DNA of 34,787 bases from Ruminococcoides sp052118065 (lineage in GTDB: Bacteria > Bacillota > Clostridia > Oscillospirales > Acutalibacteraceae). This document shows positions 1 to 7,065 of this stretch, in pieces. Location: the NCBI GenBank assembly GCA_052118065.1, contig JBQKHY010000025.1, positions 1 through 34,787 on the forward strand. Reading direction: 5' to 3'. Positions within the stretch are counted from its first letter, which is position 1. The number at the start of each line of letters is the position of its first letter. The notes under the pieces were generated by a model, which had not been told where the DNA came from, did no database searches, and worked only from the letters and a program-made list of their open reading frames with translations. A program made the position numbers and the translations under genes.

Positions 1-184
1 TTCTGGTTTTTTGTCAATTCCATTTTAACGGATTTTTCAAATTTATGCTCTACTTTTTTATATTTTTTTCGTAGGCTCTATTTTTCTTACCCCAACATTT
101 ATTATAGAGCCATTCTTTTATAATTCAATAAAATTCAGGTAAATTGCATTTTAAGTAGGGTAAAATGCAAAAATAGCAATAAAA
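1..184. other. AT-rich intergenic edge with two inverted repeats
   Basis: No gene is visible. Two inverted repeats stand out. GGCTCTAT (74-81) pairs with ATAGAGCC (104-111) around a 22-nt loop and is followed on the plus strand by a T-rich stretch, so it could end a rightward gene outside the window. TTGCATTTTA (144-153) pairs with TAAAATGCAA (161-170) around a 7-nt spacer. The second could be an operator or a weak hairpin; its role is unknown. Confidence 0.4.
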
Positions 185-212
185 AAGTAGTGCTATAAAA
201 AAAGCACTACTT
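185..212 (-). terminator. Rho-independent terminator of the leftward small-protein unit
   Basis: A perfect 10-bp stem AAGTAGTGCT (185-194) / AGCACTACTT (203-212) with an A-rich loop. Read leftward it is followed by a run of T (the A run at 181-186). It lies 14 nt past the end of the leftward reading frame at 227. Confidence 0.85.
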
Positions 213-226
213 AAAATTAATAGTTA

Positions 227-415
227 TTAGCAATTTGTAAAATTCTTAAGTACTGATGTACCGTTAATTTCATAAGTATTGTTGTTGTACTGTAGTAACT
301 TGTCAGAAACAAAAACTAAGTGTACATCAGTATCATGGTTAGTCTCAATATCAACTGCATAATTCCAACCACTTAAGTCCTCGTTATCAACTTTAGTTAA
401 AGAAATATTTTTCAA
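227..415 (-). CDS. Small hypothetical protein, probably the C-terminal part of the upstream gene
   Basis: A 62-residue frame with no recognised family. It would start at TTG (415-413), which overlaps the TGA stop of the upstream frame. There is no Shine-Dalgarno beyond what coupling would give, and the frame has no promoter of its own. It is soluble, with no signal peptide, and reads like the end of an extracytoplasmic domain. If one A is added to the short A run just before the junction, the upstream protein continues without a break: the residues before the overlap read NKST and those after read NDLKNISL. So this is either a translationally coupled second cistron or the tail of a single roughly 135-residue secreted protein split by a frameshift or sequencing error. 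I favour the split-gene reading. Confidence 0.5.
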   Translation of the reverse strand: MKNISLTKVDNEDLSGWNYAVDIETNHDTDVHLVFVSDKLLQYNNNTYEINGTSVLKNFTNC

Positions 416-621
416 ATCATTGTAGATTTATTGATATTGCTTTCTTCAACTGTTGTTGTGTTACCGTTAGTACCATTTGTCACTGTAACAGTATAAATCT
501 CACTTTTCTCAGGAAGGATAATGTTCTTTGTGTTGTTAGCATAGTAGAATTCTACACAAAAAGCCACTACACAAAGCAGAATAAACAGACCTGAGGTTTT
601 GATAATTCTTTTCTTCTCCAT
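412..621 (-). CDS. Small membrane-anchored or secreted hypothetical protein (N-terminal part)
   Basis: The chosen start is ATG at 621 (MEKKRIIK), about 69 residues. It has AAAGGTA about 6 nt upstream and a consensus promoter at 687-660. A TTG start at 657 would lie upstream of the expected transcription start, so it is rejected. Residues 2-6 are basic, residues about 8-25 form one hydrophobic segment (signal anchor or uncleaved signal), and the rest is a Thr/Asn-rich extracytoplasmic stretch. No family is recognised. The reading frame ends in TGA exactly where the next frame begins, and the two together look like one protein (see the 227-415 entry). It forms a single transcription unit ending at the terminator at 212-185. 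Confidence 0.55.
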   Translation of the reverse strand: MEKKRIIKTSGLFILLCVVAFCVEFYYANNTKNIILPEKSEIYTVTVTNGTNGNTTTVEESNINKSTMI

Positions 622-659
622 AAAATTACCTTTTATTAAATTTTCTCTTTCCGACAATA

Positions 660-687
660 ATTATAAAATAATTATATAAAATGTCAA
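660..687 (-). promoter_or_regulatory. Consensus sigma-A-type promoter of the small-protein unit
   Basis: Reading leftward, TTGACA (687-682), a 16-nt spacer, then TATAAT (665-660). Both hexamers match the consensus exactly. The expected start near 653 gives a leader of about 30 nt to the ATG at 621. Confidence 0.8.
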
Positions 688-737
688 GTATTTACAATTA
701 AGTAAAAGTTAAGTGTCGGTTAAGTGAAAATAAAAAA

Positions 738-756
738 GGAACTGCAAAACAGTTCC
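738..756 (-). terminator. Rho-independent terminator of the GNAT gene
   Basis: A 7-bp GC-containing stem GGAACTG / CAGTTCC with loop CAAAA. Leftward it is followed by a run of six T (A run at 732-737). It lies just downstream of the acetyltransferase stop codon. Confidence 0.85.
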
Positions 757-764
757 CAAAAACA

Positions 765-1181
765 CTATACTTTTATTTGATACAATTCCTCGTGACTGTG
801 TTTTCCCGAAACAAAACGGAAACCACATTTCTCATAAAATTTTTCCTTCCCCTTTGAAGAAAAAACACATACCTTAGAATGTTTATCCTTTGAATTGTGT
901 TCCTTAATGTAATTTAAAATAAAGTTCATCAAAAAGTTACCGTAACCCTCATGCTGATATTCCGGTTTAATGATAAAATCCTTTAGATAACATACGGTTT
1001 CTATATTGCCAACAATTCTTGCCATACCAACAAGTCTGTTGCCTTCATATATAGTAAAAGTGTGATTTGTGTTAGCAAGTTTTTGCTGAATTTGTGACTT
1101 GTAAAGTCCTGACCAATCTACCGATAAATACAGTTCATAAACATTATCTGCTGTTAACTTATCAACAACTACATTCTTCAT
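765..1181 (-). CDS. GNAT-family N-acetyltransferase
   Basis: About 138 residues, the size of a minimal single-domain GNAT enzyme, which moves an acetyl group from acetyl-CoA to an amine; the substrate is unknown. From the chosen start, the central strand (LVGMARIVGN) is followed by YLKDFIIKPEYQHEGYGNFL. The second is the typical beta4 strand plus the acetyl-CoA pyrophosphate-binding Q/R-x-x-G-x-G/A loop, here QHEGYG. A FYEKCGF motif near the C-terminus is the usual beta6/alpha4 signature. I chose ATG 1181 (MKNVVV), with GGGG about 8 nt upstream. An ATG at 1220 lies only about 8 nt after the predicted transcription start and has no ribosome site. It is monocistronic, with its own promoter (1263-1235) and terminator (756-738). 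Confidence 0.85.
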   Translation of the reverse strand: MKNVVVDKLTADNVYELYLSVDWSGLYKSQIQQKLANTNHTFTIYEGNRLVGMARIVGNIETVCYLKDFIIKPEYQHEGYGNFLMNFILNYIKEHNSKDKHSKVCVFSSKGKEKFYEKCGFRFVSGKHSHEELYQIKV

Positions 1182-1234
1182 TTTCCTACCCCATTGTACG
1201 AAATTATTTTCTTTTTTCATTTTTAGCAGAATAC

Positions 1235-1263
1235 ATTATATACCCCATGTTTTCAATTTTCAA
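1235..1263 (-). promoter_or_regulatory. Promoter of the GNAT gene
   Basis: Reading leftward, TTGAAA (1263-1258), a 17-nt spacer, then TATAAT (1240-1235). Transcription should begin near 1228, which supports the internal ATG at 1181 as the start codon. Confidence 0.65.
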
Positions 1264-1345
1264 GTGATACTGTATAATGCTATTTTTTAGTTGTAATTGT
1301 GTTAACTTTAATATGTTGCTTTTTAATTTTGATTGCGAGTTTATG

Positions 1346-1375
1346 TTGACATAGATAACATTAAAATGTTATATT
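1346..1375 (+). promoter_or_regulatory. Promoter with embedded palindrome, driving the structured RNA
   Basis: TTGACA (1346-1351) is followed after 17 nt by TTATAT (1369-1374) or after 18 nt by TATATT (1370-1375). Between them lies a perfect palindrome, ATAACATT (1355-1362) and AATGTTAT (1365-1372), separated by AA. It overlaps the -10. This placement suits a repressor site. Transcription would start near 1382, exactly at the first base of the long hairpin. Confidence 0.65.
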
Positions 1376-1381
1376 TTCTTT

Positions 1382-1468
1382 AGAGCTACTTCTAACCCTA
1401 GAATCGGAAGTTTACTTGTTTAACAGAGAGTTAACAGACTTACCGATATTAGAAGTAGCTCTTTTTTT
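1382..1468 (+). ncRNA. Candidate free-standing structured small RNA (about 81 nt plus U tail)
   Basis: The RNA would begin and end with a perfect 14-bp stem: 1382-1395 (AGAGCTACTTCTAA) with 1449-1462. Seven T (1462-1468) follow, so the closing stem doubles as a terminator. Inside, ATCGG (1403-1407) pairs with CCGAT (1443-1447), AAGT (1408-1411) with ACTT (1438-1441) leaving one bulged A, and UUAAC (1420-1424) with GUUAA (1430-1434) around loop AGAGA. The whole folds as one long interrupted rod. There is no ATG and no convincing ribosome site. A promoter ends just upstream and no gene follows on this strand, so it is not a leader of anything visible. I do not recognise a known RNA family. The alternative is a bare terminator left beside the neighbouring repeat element. 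Confidence 0.6.
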
Positions 1469-1499
1469 CTTTTTAATTCGTTTATATATGGTGTTCGTA

Positions 1500-1889
1500 G
1501 ATAAAGATAAATTAGGGTTTGTAGGGTTGTTTATGTAATGTAGGTTGATTAGATAGCAACCGATTAATTCATCTAGTTTATAGTTTTATCCCTCCTTCAG
1601 TCGATTTATAAAGGGTAAATTGCCGTACCGTCAATTTACAATCGACAGCTCCCTCGTCTGAGGGAGCCAGATACAGTTTCTACAAATCAATAAGTAGGTA
1701 CATATTTTCAAAATTGTACATACTTTGTTGCCTCCCTCGCTGAGGGAGGTGGCTTTGCGTAGGCAAAGACGGAAGGAGTGGTTGGAATTGTAAATTTATT
1801 TACAATTCCATATTAGCTGAAACTATCAAATAGCACTACAAACCCAAATTTGTGAAACTAAATTTATCTTTAACCGTAATCAAAATTGA
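1500..1889. repeat. Noncoding mosaic repeat element 1 (CTCCCTC-hairpin type)
   Basis: It shares blocks with elements at about 10.05-10.85 and 31.1-31.7 kb, here in inverted orientation. Modules include the stem GGCTCCCTC..GAGGGAGC form (AGCTCCCTCGTCTGAGGGAGC near 1648-1668), a second CCTCCCTCGCTGAGGGAGG hairpin (near 1732-1750), GGAAGGAGTGGTTG (1771-1784), and a perfect 12-bp palindrome GGAATTGTAAAT (1784-1795) / ATTTACAATTCC (1798-1809). The edges carry degenerate inverted copies of a GATAAATTAGGGTTTGTAG block (near 1506-1524 and 1840-1868). There is no reading frame of substance, so it would be non-autonomous. The structured RNA terminator lies immediately to its left. Confidence 0.75.
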
Positions 1890-1912
1890 AAATAAAAAAA
1901 CAAAAGAAAAAA

Positions 1913-1937
1913 GCCTTGGAAACTAAATTTCCAAGGC
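1913..1937 (-). terminator. Rho-independent terminator of tRNA-Arg
   Basis: A perfect 10-bp stem GCCTTGGAAA (1913-1922) / TTTCCAAGGC (1928-1937) with a 5-nt loop. Read leftward it is followed by a T-rich run. It begins one base after the encoded CCA of the tRNA. Confidence 0.9.
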
Positions 1938-1938
1938 A

Positions 1939-2015
1939 TGGCGCGCTGAAAGGGACTCGAACCCCCGACCTACTGGTTCGTAGCCAGTCACTCTATCCAG
2001 CTGAGCTATCAGCGC
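1939..2015 (-). tRNA. tRNA-Arg (anticodon ACG)
   Basis: A complete 77-nt cloverleaf. The acceptor stem is GCGCTGA / TCAGCGC (7 bp), with discriminator G and a genome-encoded CCA. The D arm is GCTC..GAGT. The anticodon stem ACTGG / CCAGT encloses loop CTACGAA, placing ACG at positions 34-36, which reads Arg CGN codons (A34 normally becomes inosine). The T arm is GGGGG TTCGAGT CCCTT with two wobble pairs. It has its own promoter and terminator, so it is a single-tRNA transcription unit. Confidence 0.97.
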
Positions 2016-2021
2016 ATTTCA

Positions 2022-2043
2022 GGGCAGTCATTTTCGACTGCCC
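2022..2043 (-). other. 5' leader hairpin of the tRNA-Arg transcript
   Basis: A perfect 8-bp stem GGGCAGTC / GACTGCCC lies between the predicted tRNA transcription start (about 2043) and the mature 5' end (2015). There is no T run after it, so it is unlikely to end the upstream gene. It would be removed by RNase P. Confidence 0.55.
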
Positions 2044-2047
2044 ATAC

Positions 2048-2076
2048 ATAATAACACATCTTTTTGAAAAAATCAA
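2048..2076 (-). promoter_or_regulatory. Extended -10 promoter of tRNA-Arg
   Basis: Reading leftward, TTGATT (2076-2071), a 17-nt spacer, TATTAT (2053-2048), with TGT just before the -10. It sits directly after the stop codon of the M18 peptidase gene. Confidence 0.65.
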
Positions 2077-2079
2077 CCC

Positions 2080-3474
2080 TTAATCCATAAAGAAATGTAA
2101 AAAAGCTAAATAAGCCATATAAACATCAACTTTACTTACGATTTCAAATGGTGCATGCATAGAAAGTACAGGTACACCAAGGTCAACAACATCAACATTC
2201 ATATTAGCAACATACTTAGCGATAGTACCGCCACCACCAAGGTCAACCTTGCCAAGTTCACCAACTTGCCAAATAATATTGTTGCTTTCCAGCATTGAAC
2301 GAACTTCACCCATATATTCAGCTGAAGCATCACTTGTACCACTCTTACCTCTGGCACCTGTATATTTAGAAATTACAACACCTTCGTTAATGTAAGAACA
2401 GTTCTTTGGTTCAAAACAGTTTTCGTAAGTTGGGTCAACTGCTGCATTAACATCAGCTGATAGACACTTACTCTTTGAAAGAACTCTATAGCCTTCTTCA
2501 CCCTCAGACTTAGCTAGGTCATAGATAAAGTATCTTAGGAAGTCACTCTGCATACCTGTGTTACCGTCAGAACCTGTTTCTTCCTTATCAGTTAGATAAG
2601 TGATACAAGTCTTGTCAGGGATACCTGCATCAATAATAGCCATTAGTGCAGGATAAGCACAAACTCTGTCATCATGACCGTATGAGCCAATCATACTTCT
2701 GTCAAAGCCAATATCTCTAGCCTTAAAGGCAGGTACTAAAGTTAGTTCTGCTGATAGGAAGTCATTTTCAGTAAAGCCATACTTATCATAAAGTAACTTC
2801 ATTGTGTTTAGCTTAACCTGTTCACCTTCTTCATCACTATAAGGGCGGCTACCTACTAGGCAGTTTAGGTCTTCACCTGTAAAAGCTGAGCCTAAAGTTT
2901 TCTTAGCTTGTTCTTGACCTAAGTGTGGAAGAATATCTGTAATACAGAAACATGGGTCATTTTCATCATCACCAACAGAAATATCAACATAAGTACCGTC
3001 AGTTTTGCAAACTCTACCATGTAAAGCCAGTGGGATTGTTGTCCACTGATACTTCTTGATACCACCATAATAATGAGTCTTAAATAGAGCCATACCGTCC
3101 TTTTCGTATAGAGGGCTTGGCTTTAAGTCAATTCTTGGTGAGTCAATATGAGCAATAGAAAGCAGTACACCGTCTCTTGTACCCTTTCTACCGATAACTG
3201 CAAGACCTACTGCCTTGTTACGGTTTACAATATAAATCTTGTCACCGGCAGAGTAAGTTCTGTCCGGGTCATATTCTTCAAAACCGTTTTCTTTAGCCTG
3301 AGCAACTGCTTCAACAACAGCTTCTCTTTCTGTTCTTGATTTATTTAGGAAATCCTTATATGGTTCACAAAACTCATCAGCTTTTTCAATTTCACTACTG
3401 CTGATTGAGTGAATTTTCTTTTTACCTGACATTAGGATTTCATCCATTAGTGTCTTTGAATCTTCATTAGACAT
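2080..3474 (-). CDS. M18-family metalloaminopeptidase
   Basis: 464 residues, the usual length of bacterial M18 (aspartyl aminopeptidase-like) enzymes. These are cytoplasmic di-metal exopeptidases that remove N-terminal residues, often acidic ones, from peptides. The metal and catalytic positions are present: His109 in AHIDSPR, Asp268 in GSYGHDDR, Glu298-Glu299 in DKEETGSDG, Asp341 in SADVNAA and His440 in LSMHAPFE. ATG 3474 is preceded by GGAAAGGT, which overlaps the end of the transglycosylase gene 7 nt upstream, so the two are co-transcribed. It is the last gene of the prfA operon. A separate tRNA promoter begins right after its stop. Specificity for Asp/Glu is inferred only from the family. 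Confidence 0.93.
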   Translation of the reverse strand: MSNEDSKTLMDEILMSGKKKIHSISSSEIEKADEFCEPYKDFLNKSRTEREAVVEAVAQAKENGFEEYDPDRTYSAGDKIYIVNRNKAVGLAVIGRKGTRDGVLLSIAHIDSPRIDLKPSPLYEKDGMALFKTHYYGGIKKYQWTTIPLALHGRVCKTDGTYVDISVGDDENDPCFCITDILPHLGQEQAKKTLGSAFTGEDLNCLVGSRPYSDEEGEQVKLNTMKLLYDKYGFTENDFLSAELTLVPAFKARDIGFDRSMIGSYGHDDRVCAYPALMAIIDAGIPDKTCITYLTDKEETGSDGNTGMQSDFLRYFIYDLAKSEGEEGYRVLSKSKCLSADVNAAVDPTYENCFEPKNCSYINEGVVISKYTGARGKSGTSDASAEYMGEVRSMLESNNIIWQVGELGKVDLGGGGTIAKYVANMNVDVVDLGVPVLSMHAPFEIVSKVDVYMAYLAFLHFFMD

Positions 3475-3481
3475 AATATCA

Positions 3482-4123
3482 TTACCTTTCCTTATATATT
3501 TCTATATATATTTTCTTGGCACTCTCGACCTTTTCCACATAATTCTCAGTTTCCGGATAAACTATAACACTTAAAGTTTTACCGTCAAGACTACATTCAG
3601 GGTCATTTAGCCAATTATCAACTGCACCGAAACCGGCATTATATGCTGCTACGGCAGTATTTTCAACATTATCATATCTATCTAACAGATAGCTTAAAAA
3701 GTATGTTCCAAACTTTATATTCACTTCCGGGTCGTACAAATCAGACTCCTTGTATTTTGTGTTGTCATTAGGAATATTATTCTGTAAAAAATCAAAACAT
3801 TCCGGAGTAATCTGCATCAGACCTTTTGCACCTGCACCGGACTCACTGTCAGGTTTAAAGTGGCTTTCAGTACGGATAACTGCATATACAAGGTTATCAT
3901 CCACACCATAAAGGTCACTGTACTTTTCTACAATCTGTGAATACTTCTTTGGGTACTGAATTTTTTTAATATCGTTTACCTTGTCATTAATAGAATCATT
4001 TCCACCAAAGATATGAAAACATAAAACTGTAACTAAGGCAACTATGGCTGTAAAGAATACTACCAAAAACAAGGTAGCACAACCACTCTTTTTCCTTTTT
4101 CTTTTGGGTTTTCTATTAATCAT
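3482..4123 (-). CDS. Membrane-anchored lytic transglycosylase (SLT domain)
   Basis: 213 residues. A strongly basic N-terminus (residues 2-12) precedes one membrane segment (about 16-40), followed by an extracytoplasmic SLT/lysozyme-like domain (about 58-213). The catalytic Glu is Glu86 in AVIRTESHFKPDS, followed by the family motif GAKGLMQITP and, further on, AVAAYNAGFGAV. Such enzymes cleave peptidoglycan between MurNAc and GlcNAc to leave an anhydro end. It lies 36 nt after the tsaC-coaE gene and 7 nt before the aminopeptidase gene, within a leftward operon. Its role here is probably general wall turnover; nothing ties it to a specific secretion machine. Confidence 0.92.
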   Translation of the reverse strand: MINRKPKRKRKKSGCATLFLVVFFTAIVALVTVLCFHIFGGNDSINDKVNDIKKIQYPKKYSQIVEKYSDLYGVDDNLVYAVIRTESHFKPDSESGAGAKGLMQITPECFDFLQNNIPNDNTKYKESDLYDPEVNIKFGTYFLSYLLDRYDNVENTAVAAYNAGFGAVDNWLNDPECSLDGKTLSVIVYPETENYVEKVESAKKIYIEIYKER

Positions 4124-4159
4124 ATTATAAACCTACTACTTAGTTTTAGATACCGAATT

Positions 4160-5767
4160 TTACAAAATAGCTTTTACAACACTTTCAACCTGTGACTTTA
4201 CTTCATCAAAGCTACCGTTATTTTCGATTACATAATCAGCCTTTGTTCTGTAAAAATCATCACTATGCTGAGCATTTATTCTTTCCATTGCTTGTTCTTT
4301 TGTAATAGCGTCCCTAGAAATTATTCTCTTTACTCTGGTATCTAAGTTTGAAAGAATTGCAAGGGTATTGTTGCAAAATCTTTCTCCGTTACTTTCAAAA
4401 AGTACAGGAGCATCTAATATAAACTTATCGTAACCTTTGTGGGAATATTCCTCTATTTCCAAAAGTGATTTTTCATATATATATGGGTGAGTGATTTGGT
4501 TTAGCTTTTTAGTTGAATTTTCATCAGCAAATGCTCTCTTTGCCAGTAGCTTTCTATCCAGCACATTGTCTTTAACCACATCATCACCAAAGGTTTCCTT
4601 TATTTTAGCTAAAACAGGACTACCTTTTTCCATAATATTTCTTGCAATTTTGTCTGTATCTACTGTGTGAAAATCATACTGTGCAAACATTTTTGCAATA
4701 GTAGATTTTCCTGAACCGGTAGGTCCTGTTAATCCTAAAACATAAGCATCAGCATTAAAAATTCTAAAGGCTGATGAACGAATCAATCGGTTATAAACTG
4801 CAAGTGACACACCGTCTGTTCTAGGTAAAGGAGCAAAAACCTTTTTAATTTTTTCTTCTTTGTCTATCTTTCTAAGTACATCAAAAATCTTATGTGCATG
4901 GGACATGTAATCGGTTTTTGAACCTATAGGGAATGTTTCACCATTAATATATTTTTCATCTTCATCAAAGCAAACTACTGCTGTACTTTCATCAATATCT
5001 CTGTTTACAAAGTCAACAAAGTTGTTTCCTCTGACTAAATACACTTGAGCCTTAGGAGCATAGTGCTTGTACTTCATTCCGGGAGAAGAAGCTTTCTTGC
5101 CTTCAGCCAGTTTATGAAGAACTGCATCATCAACTGCAACTTCACCTAATACACTTTCAAGCTGTTCAAGTGTAATTCCACCGGGTCTTAAAAGTCTTGG
5201 TGGGTTGGTAGCTAAAGTGACAACTGTACTTTCAACACCCACTTCACACTCTCCACCATCAAGAATTGCATCAACCTTACCCATAAGGTCATTGATACAA
5301 TGTTCTGCAGTAGTTGGGCTTGGTTTACCGGAAATATTTGCAGACGGTGCTGCAAGTGGTTTACCGGACTTTTCTATTAATGCTCTGGCAGTTTTGTGGC
5401 TAGGACATCTGACTGCTACTGTTTCAAGCCCTGCTGAAACTTCATCAGGAATACAGTCACCCTTTGGCAAAATAATTGTTAAAGGACCCGGCCAAAACTT
5501 ATCTGCCAACTTCTTGGCATCTTCTGTAAACTCTTTATAAAGTTTAAGGTCAATAGCCATTTGAGCTGATGAAACATGGACTATCAAAGGATTATCCATT
5601 GGTCTGCCTTTAGCTTGAAAAATCTTTCTTACTGCCTTACCGTTTAAAGCATCTGCTGCTAAACCATAAACAGTTTCTGTTGGCATAGCAACAAGTCCAC
5701 CCTCATTTATAATCTTTGCTGCAATAGAAATGTCCTCAATGTTATCCTTTAATAATTTAGTATCCAT
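4160..5767 (-). CDS. Bifunctional threonylcarbamoyl-AMP synthase / dephospho-CoA kinase fusion
   Basis: 535 residues with two enzymes in one frame. Residues about 10-205 are a YrdC/Sua5 domain (TETVYGLAADA at 30-40, KGRPMDNPLIVH, APSANISGKPS at 140-150). It makes threonylcarbamoyl-AMP from Thr, bicarbonate and ATP for the t6A37 modification of tRNA. SPGMKYKHYAP (228-238) and the region to about 330 match the extra Sua5 C-terminal domain. Residues about 342-535 form a complete CoaE (P-loop GPTGSGKST at 348-356, TDKIAR, HPYIYE, LDAPVLFE), the last step of CoA synthesis. Free-standing CoaE is about 200 residues, so this half is full length. It starts one base after the prfA stop, so the genes are coupled. 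Sua5 and CoaE are normally separate proteins. Confidence 0.92.
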   Translation of the reverse strand: MDTKLLKDNIEDISIAAKIINEGGLVAMPTETVYGLAADALNGKAVRKIFQAKGRPMDNPLIVHVSSAQMAIDLKLYKEFTEDAKKLADKFWPGPLTIILPKGDCIPDEVSAGLETVAVRCPSHKTARALIEKSGKPLAAPSANISGKPSPTTAEHCINDLMGKVDAILDGGECEVGVESTVVTLATNPPRLLRPGGITLEQLESVLGEVAVDDAVLHKLAEGKKASSPGMKYKHYAPKAQVYLVRGNNFVDFVNRDIDESTAVVCFDEDEKYINGETFPIGSKTDYMSHAHKIFDVLRKIDKEEKIKKVFAPLPRTDGVSLAVYNRLIRSSAFRIFNADAYVLGLTGPTGSGKSTIAKMFAQYDFHTVDTDKIARNIMEKGSPVLAKIKETFGDDVVKDNVLDRKLLAKRAFADENSTKKLNQITHPYIYEKSLLEIEEYSHKGYDKFILDAPVLFESNGERFCNNTLAILSNLDTRVKRIISRDAITKEQAMERINAQHSDDFYRTKADYVIENNGSFDEVKSQVESVVKAIL

Positions 5768-5768
5768 T

Positions 5769-6845
5769 TTACTTATTTTCCATACTTTCTTTTAGTTTTT
5801 CTGCTCTATCGTATGCAATCAAAGCATCTATAATCTCGTCAATATTACCGTTTAGAATATCGTCAAGTTTGTAAAGTGTAAGACCGATTCTGTGGTCGGT
5901 TACTCTTGATTGTGGGAAGTTGTAAGTTCTAATTTTTTCACTTCTGTCACCTGAACCAACCTGACTTTTTCTGTTTTCGGAAATCTCTGCATTTTGTTTA
6001 TCTTGTTCAATCTTTAGAAGTCTAGACTTTAGAACCTTTAGGGCTTTGTCCTTGTTCTTGTACTGACTTCTTTCGTCCTGACACTCAACAACCATACCTG
6101 TTGGTAGGTGAGTGATTCTGATAGCTGAGGAAGTTTTGTTAATGTGCTGACCACCTGCACCTGATGAACGGAATGTATCAATCTGTAAATCATTAGGGTT
6201 AATGTCAATTTCAACATCATCAGCCTCAGGAAGAACTGCAACAGTTACTGCTGAAGTATGGACTCTGCCTGATGACTCAGTTTCAGGTACTCTTTGAACT
6301 CTGTGAGTACCACTTTCATACTTTAGCTTACTGTAAGCACCTTCACCGTTAACCATAAAGGAAATTTCTTTGTAGCCACCTAAGCCTGTTTCGTTAGAAG
6401 AAAGAATTTCAATCTTAAAACCATGCTTATCGGCATACATAGAGTACATTCTGAAAAGATCACCTGCAAATAGGGAGCTTTCTTCACCACCTGTACCACC
6501 ACGAATTTCCATAATAACATTTCTTTCATCGTTAGGGTCTTTAGGCAAAAGAAGAATTTTTAGTTCTTCTTCAATACCATCCAGTGAGTCCTTTGCCTCA
6601 TCCATTTCCATTTGAGCAAGTTCCCTGATTTCCTTGTCCTTTTCTGTTTCCAAAATTTCAAGGCTATCTTTAATTGCCTGTTGTGCTTTCTTGTATTCTC
6701 TGTACTTTAGCACAATAGGTTCAATAGACTTTACTTCCTTCATAATTTCATTAAACTTTGTTGCGTCTGAGGCAACTGTTGGGTCATAAAGTCTGTTATT
6801 TAATTCATCATATCTTTTACTAAAAATTTCTATTTTCTCAAACAT
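5769..6845 (-). CDS. prfA: Peptide chain release factor 1
   Basis: 358 residues, full length for RF1, which recognises UAA and UAG in the ribosomal A site and triggers peptide release. GGQ is at 231-233 (SSGAGGQHINKTSSAIR) and the stop-codon tripeptide region is PET at 187-189 (RVQRVPETESSGR). RF2 would carry SPF instead. The coiled N-terminal domain spans about 1-110. ATG 6845 is preceded by AGGGA and sits one base after the stop of the DUF951 gene. The glutamine methyltransferase gene prmC, often found right after prfA, is absent here; tsaC-coaE follows instead. Confidence 0.97.
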   Translation of the reverse strand: MFEKIEIFSKRYDELNNRLYDPTVASDATKFNEIMKEVKSIEPIVLKYREYKKAQQAIKDSLEILETEKDKEIRELAQMEMDEAKDSLDGIEEELKILLLPKDPNDERNVIMEIRGGTGGEESSLFAGDLFRMYSMYADKHGFKIEILSSNETGLGGYKEISFMVNGEGAYSKLKYESGTHRVQRVPETESSGRVHTSAVTVAVLPEADDVEIDINPNDLQIDTFRSSGAGGQHINKTSSAIRITHLPTGMVVECQDERSQYKNKDKALKVLKSRLLKIEQDKQNAEISENRKSQVGSGDRSEKIRTYNFPQSRVTDHRIGLTLYKLDDILNGNIDEIIDALIAYDRAEKLKESMENK

Positions 6846-6846
6846 A

Positions 6847-7026
6847 TTATTCCCTGATTATCTTCTTAATATTTTTTTCAGCTTTACTGCGAGGTATCAT
6901 AATTTCGTGACCACATTTGTCACATCTTATCTTAAAATCCATACCTACTCTTGTAACAGTAAAAATTTTGTTTTGACAAGGATGAGCTTTTTTCATTTCA
7001 ATTTTATCATTAACTCTAACATCCAT
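6847..7026 (-). CDS. DUF951 family small zinc-ribbon-like protein
   Basis: 59 residues, a short frame easily missed: MDVRVNDKIEMKKAHPC.. to ..KKIIRE. It matches the DUF951 pattern: KKxHPC near residue 17, then RCDKCGHEIMIPRSK at about 34-48. The three cysteines (17, 35, 38) and nearby His could bind zinc. The family is small, widespread in Firmicutes and often next to core translation or chromosome genes; its function is not known to me. The chosen ATG 7026 has GGTGGG about 9 nt upstream and a good promoter at 7094-7066. Its stop is one base before the prfA start, so it heads the operon. Confidence 0.88.
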   Translation of the reverse strand: MDVRVNDKIEMKKAHPCQNKIFTVTRVGMDFKIRCDKCGHEIMIPRSKAEKNIKKIIRE

Positions 7027-7065
7027 AAGTTTACACCCACCTTATTCAATATTTTTATTCATATA

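Noticed and set aside
1886..2083. A 65-residue rightward frame
   Set aside because: It runs antisense across the tRNA-Arg gene and its terminator; the frame is a by-product of the tRNA sequence.
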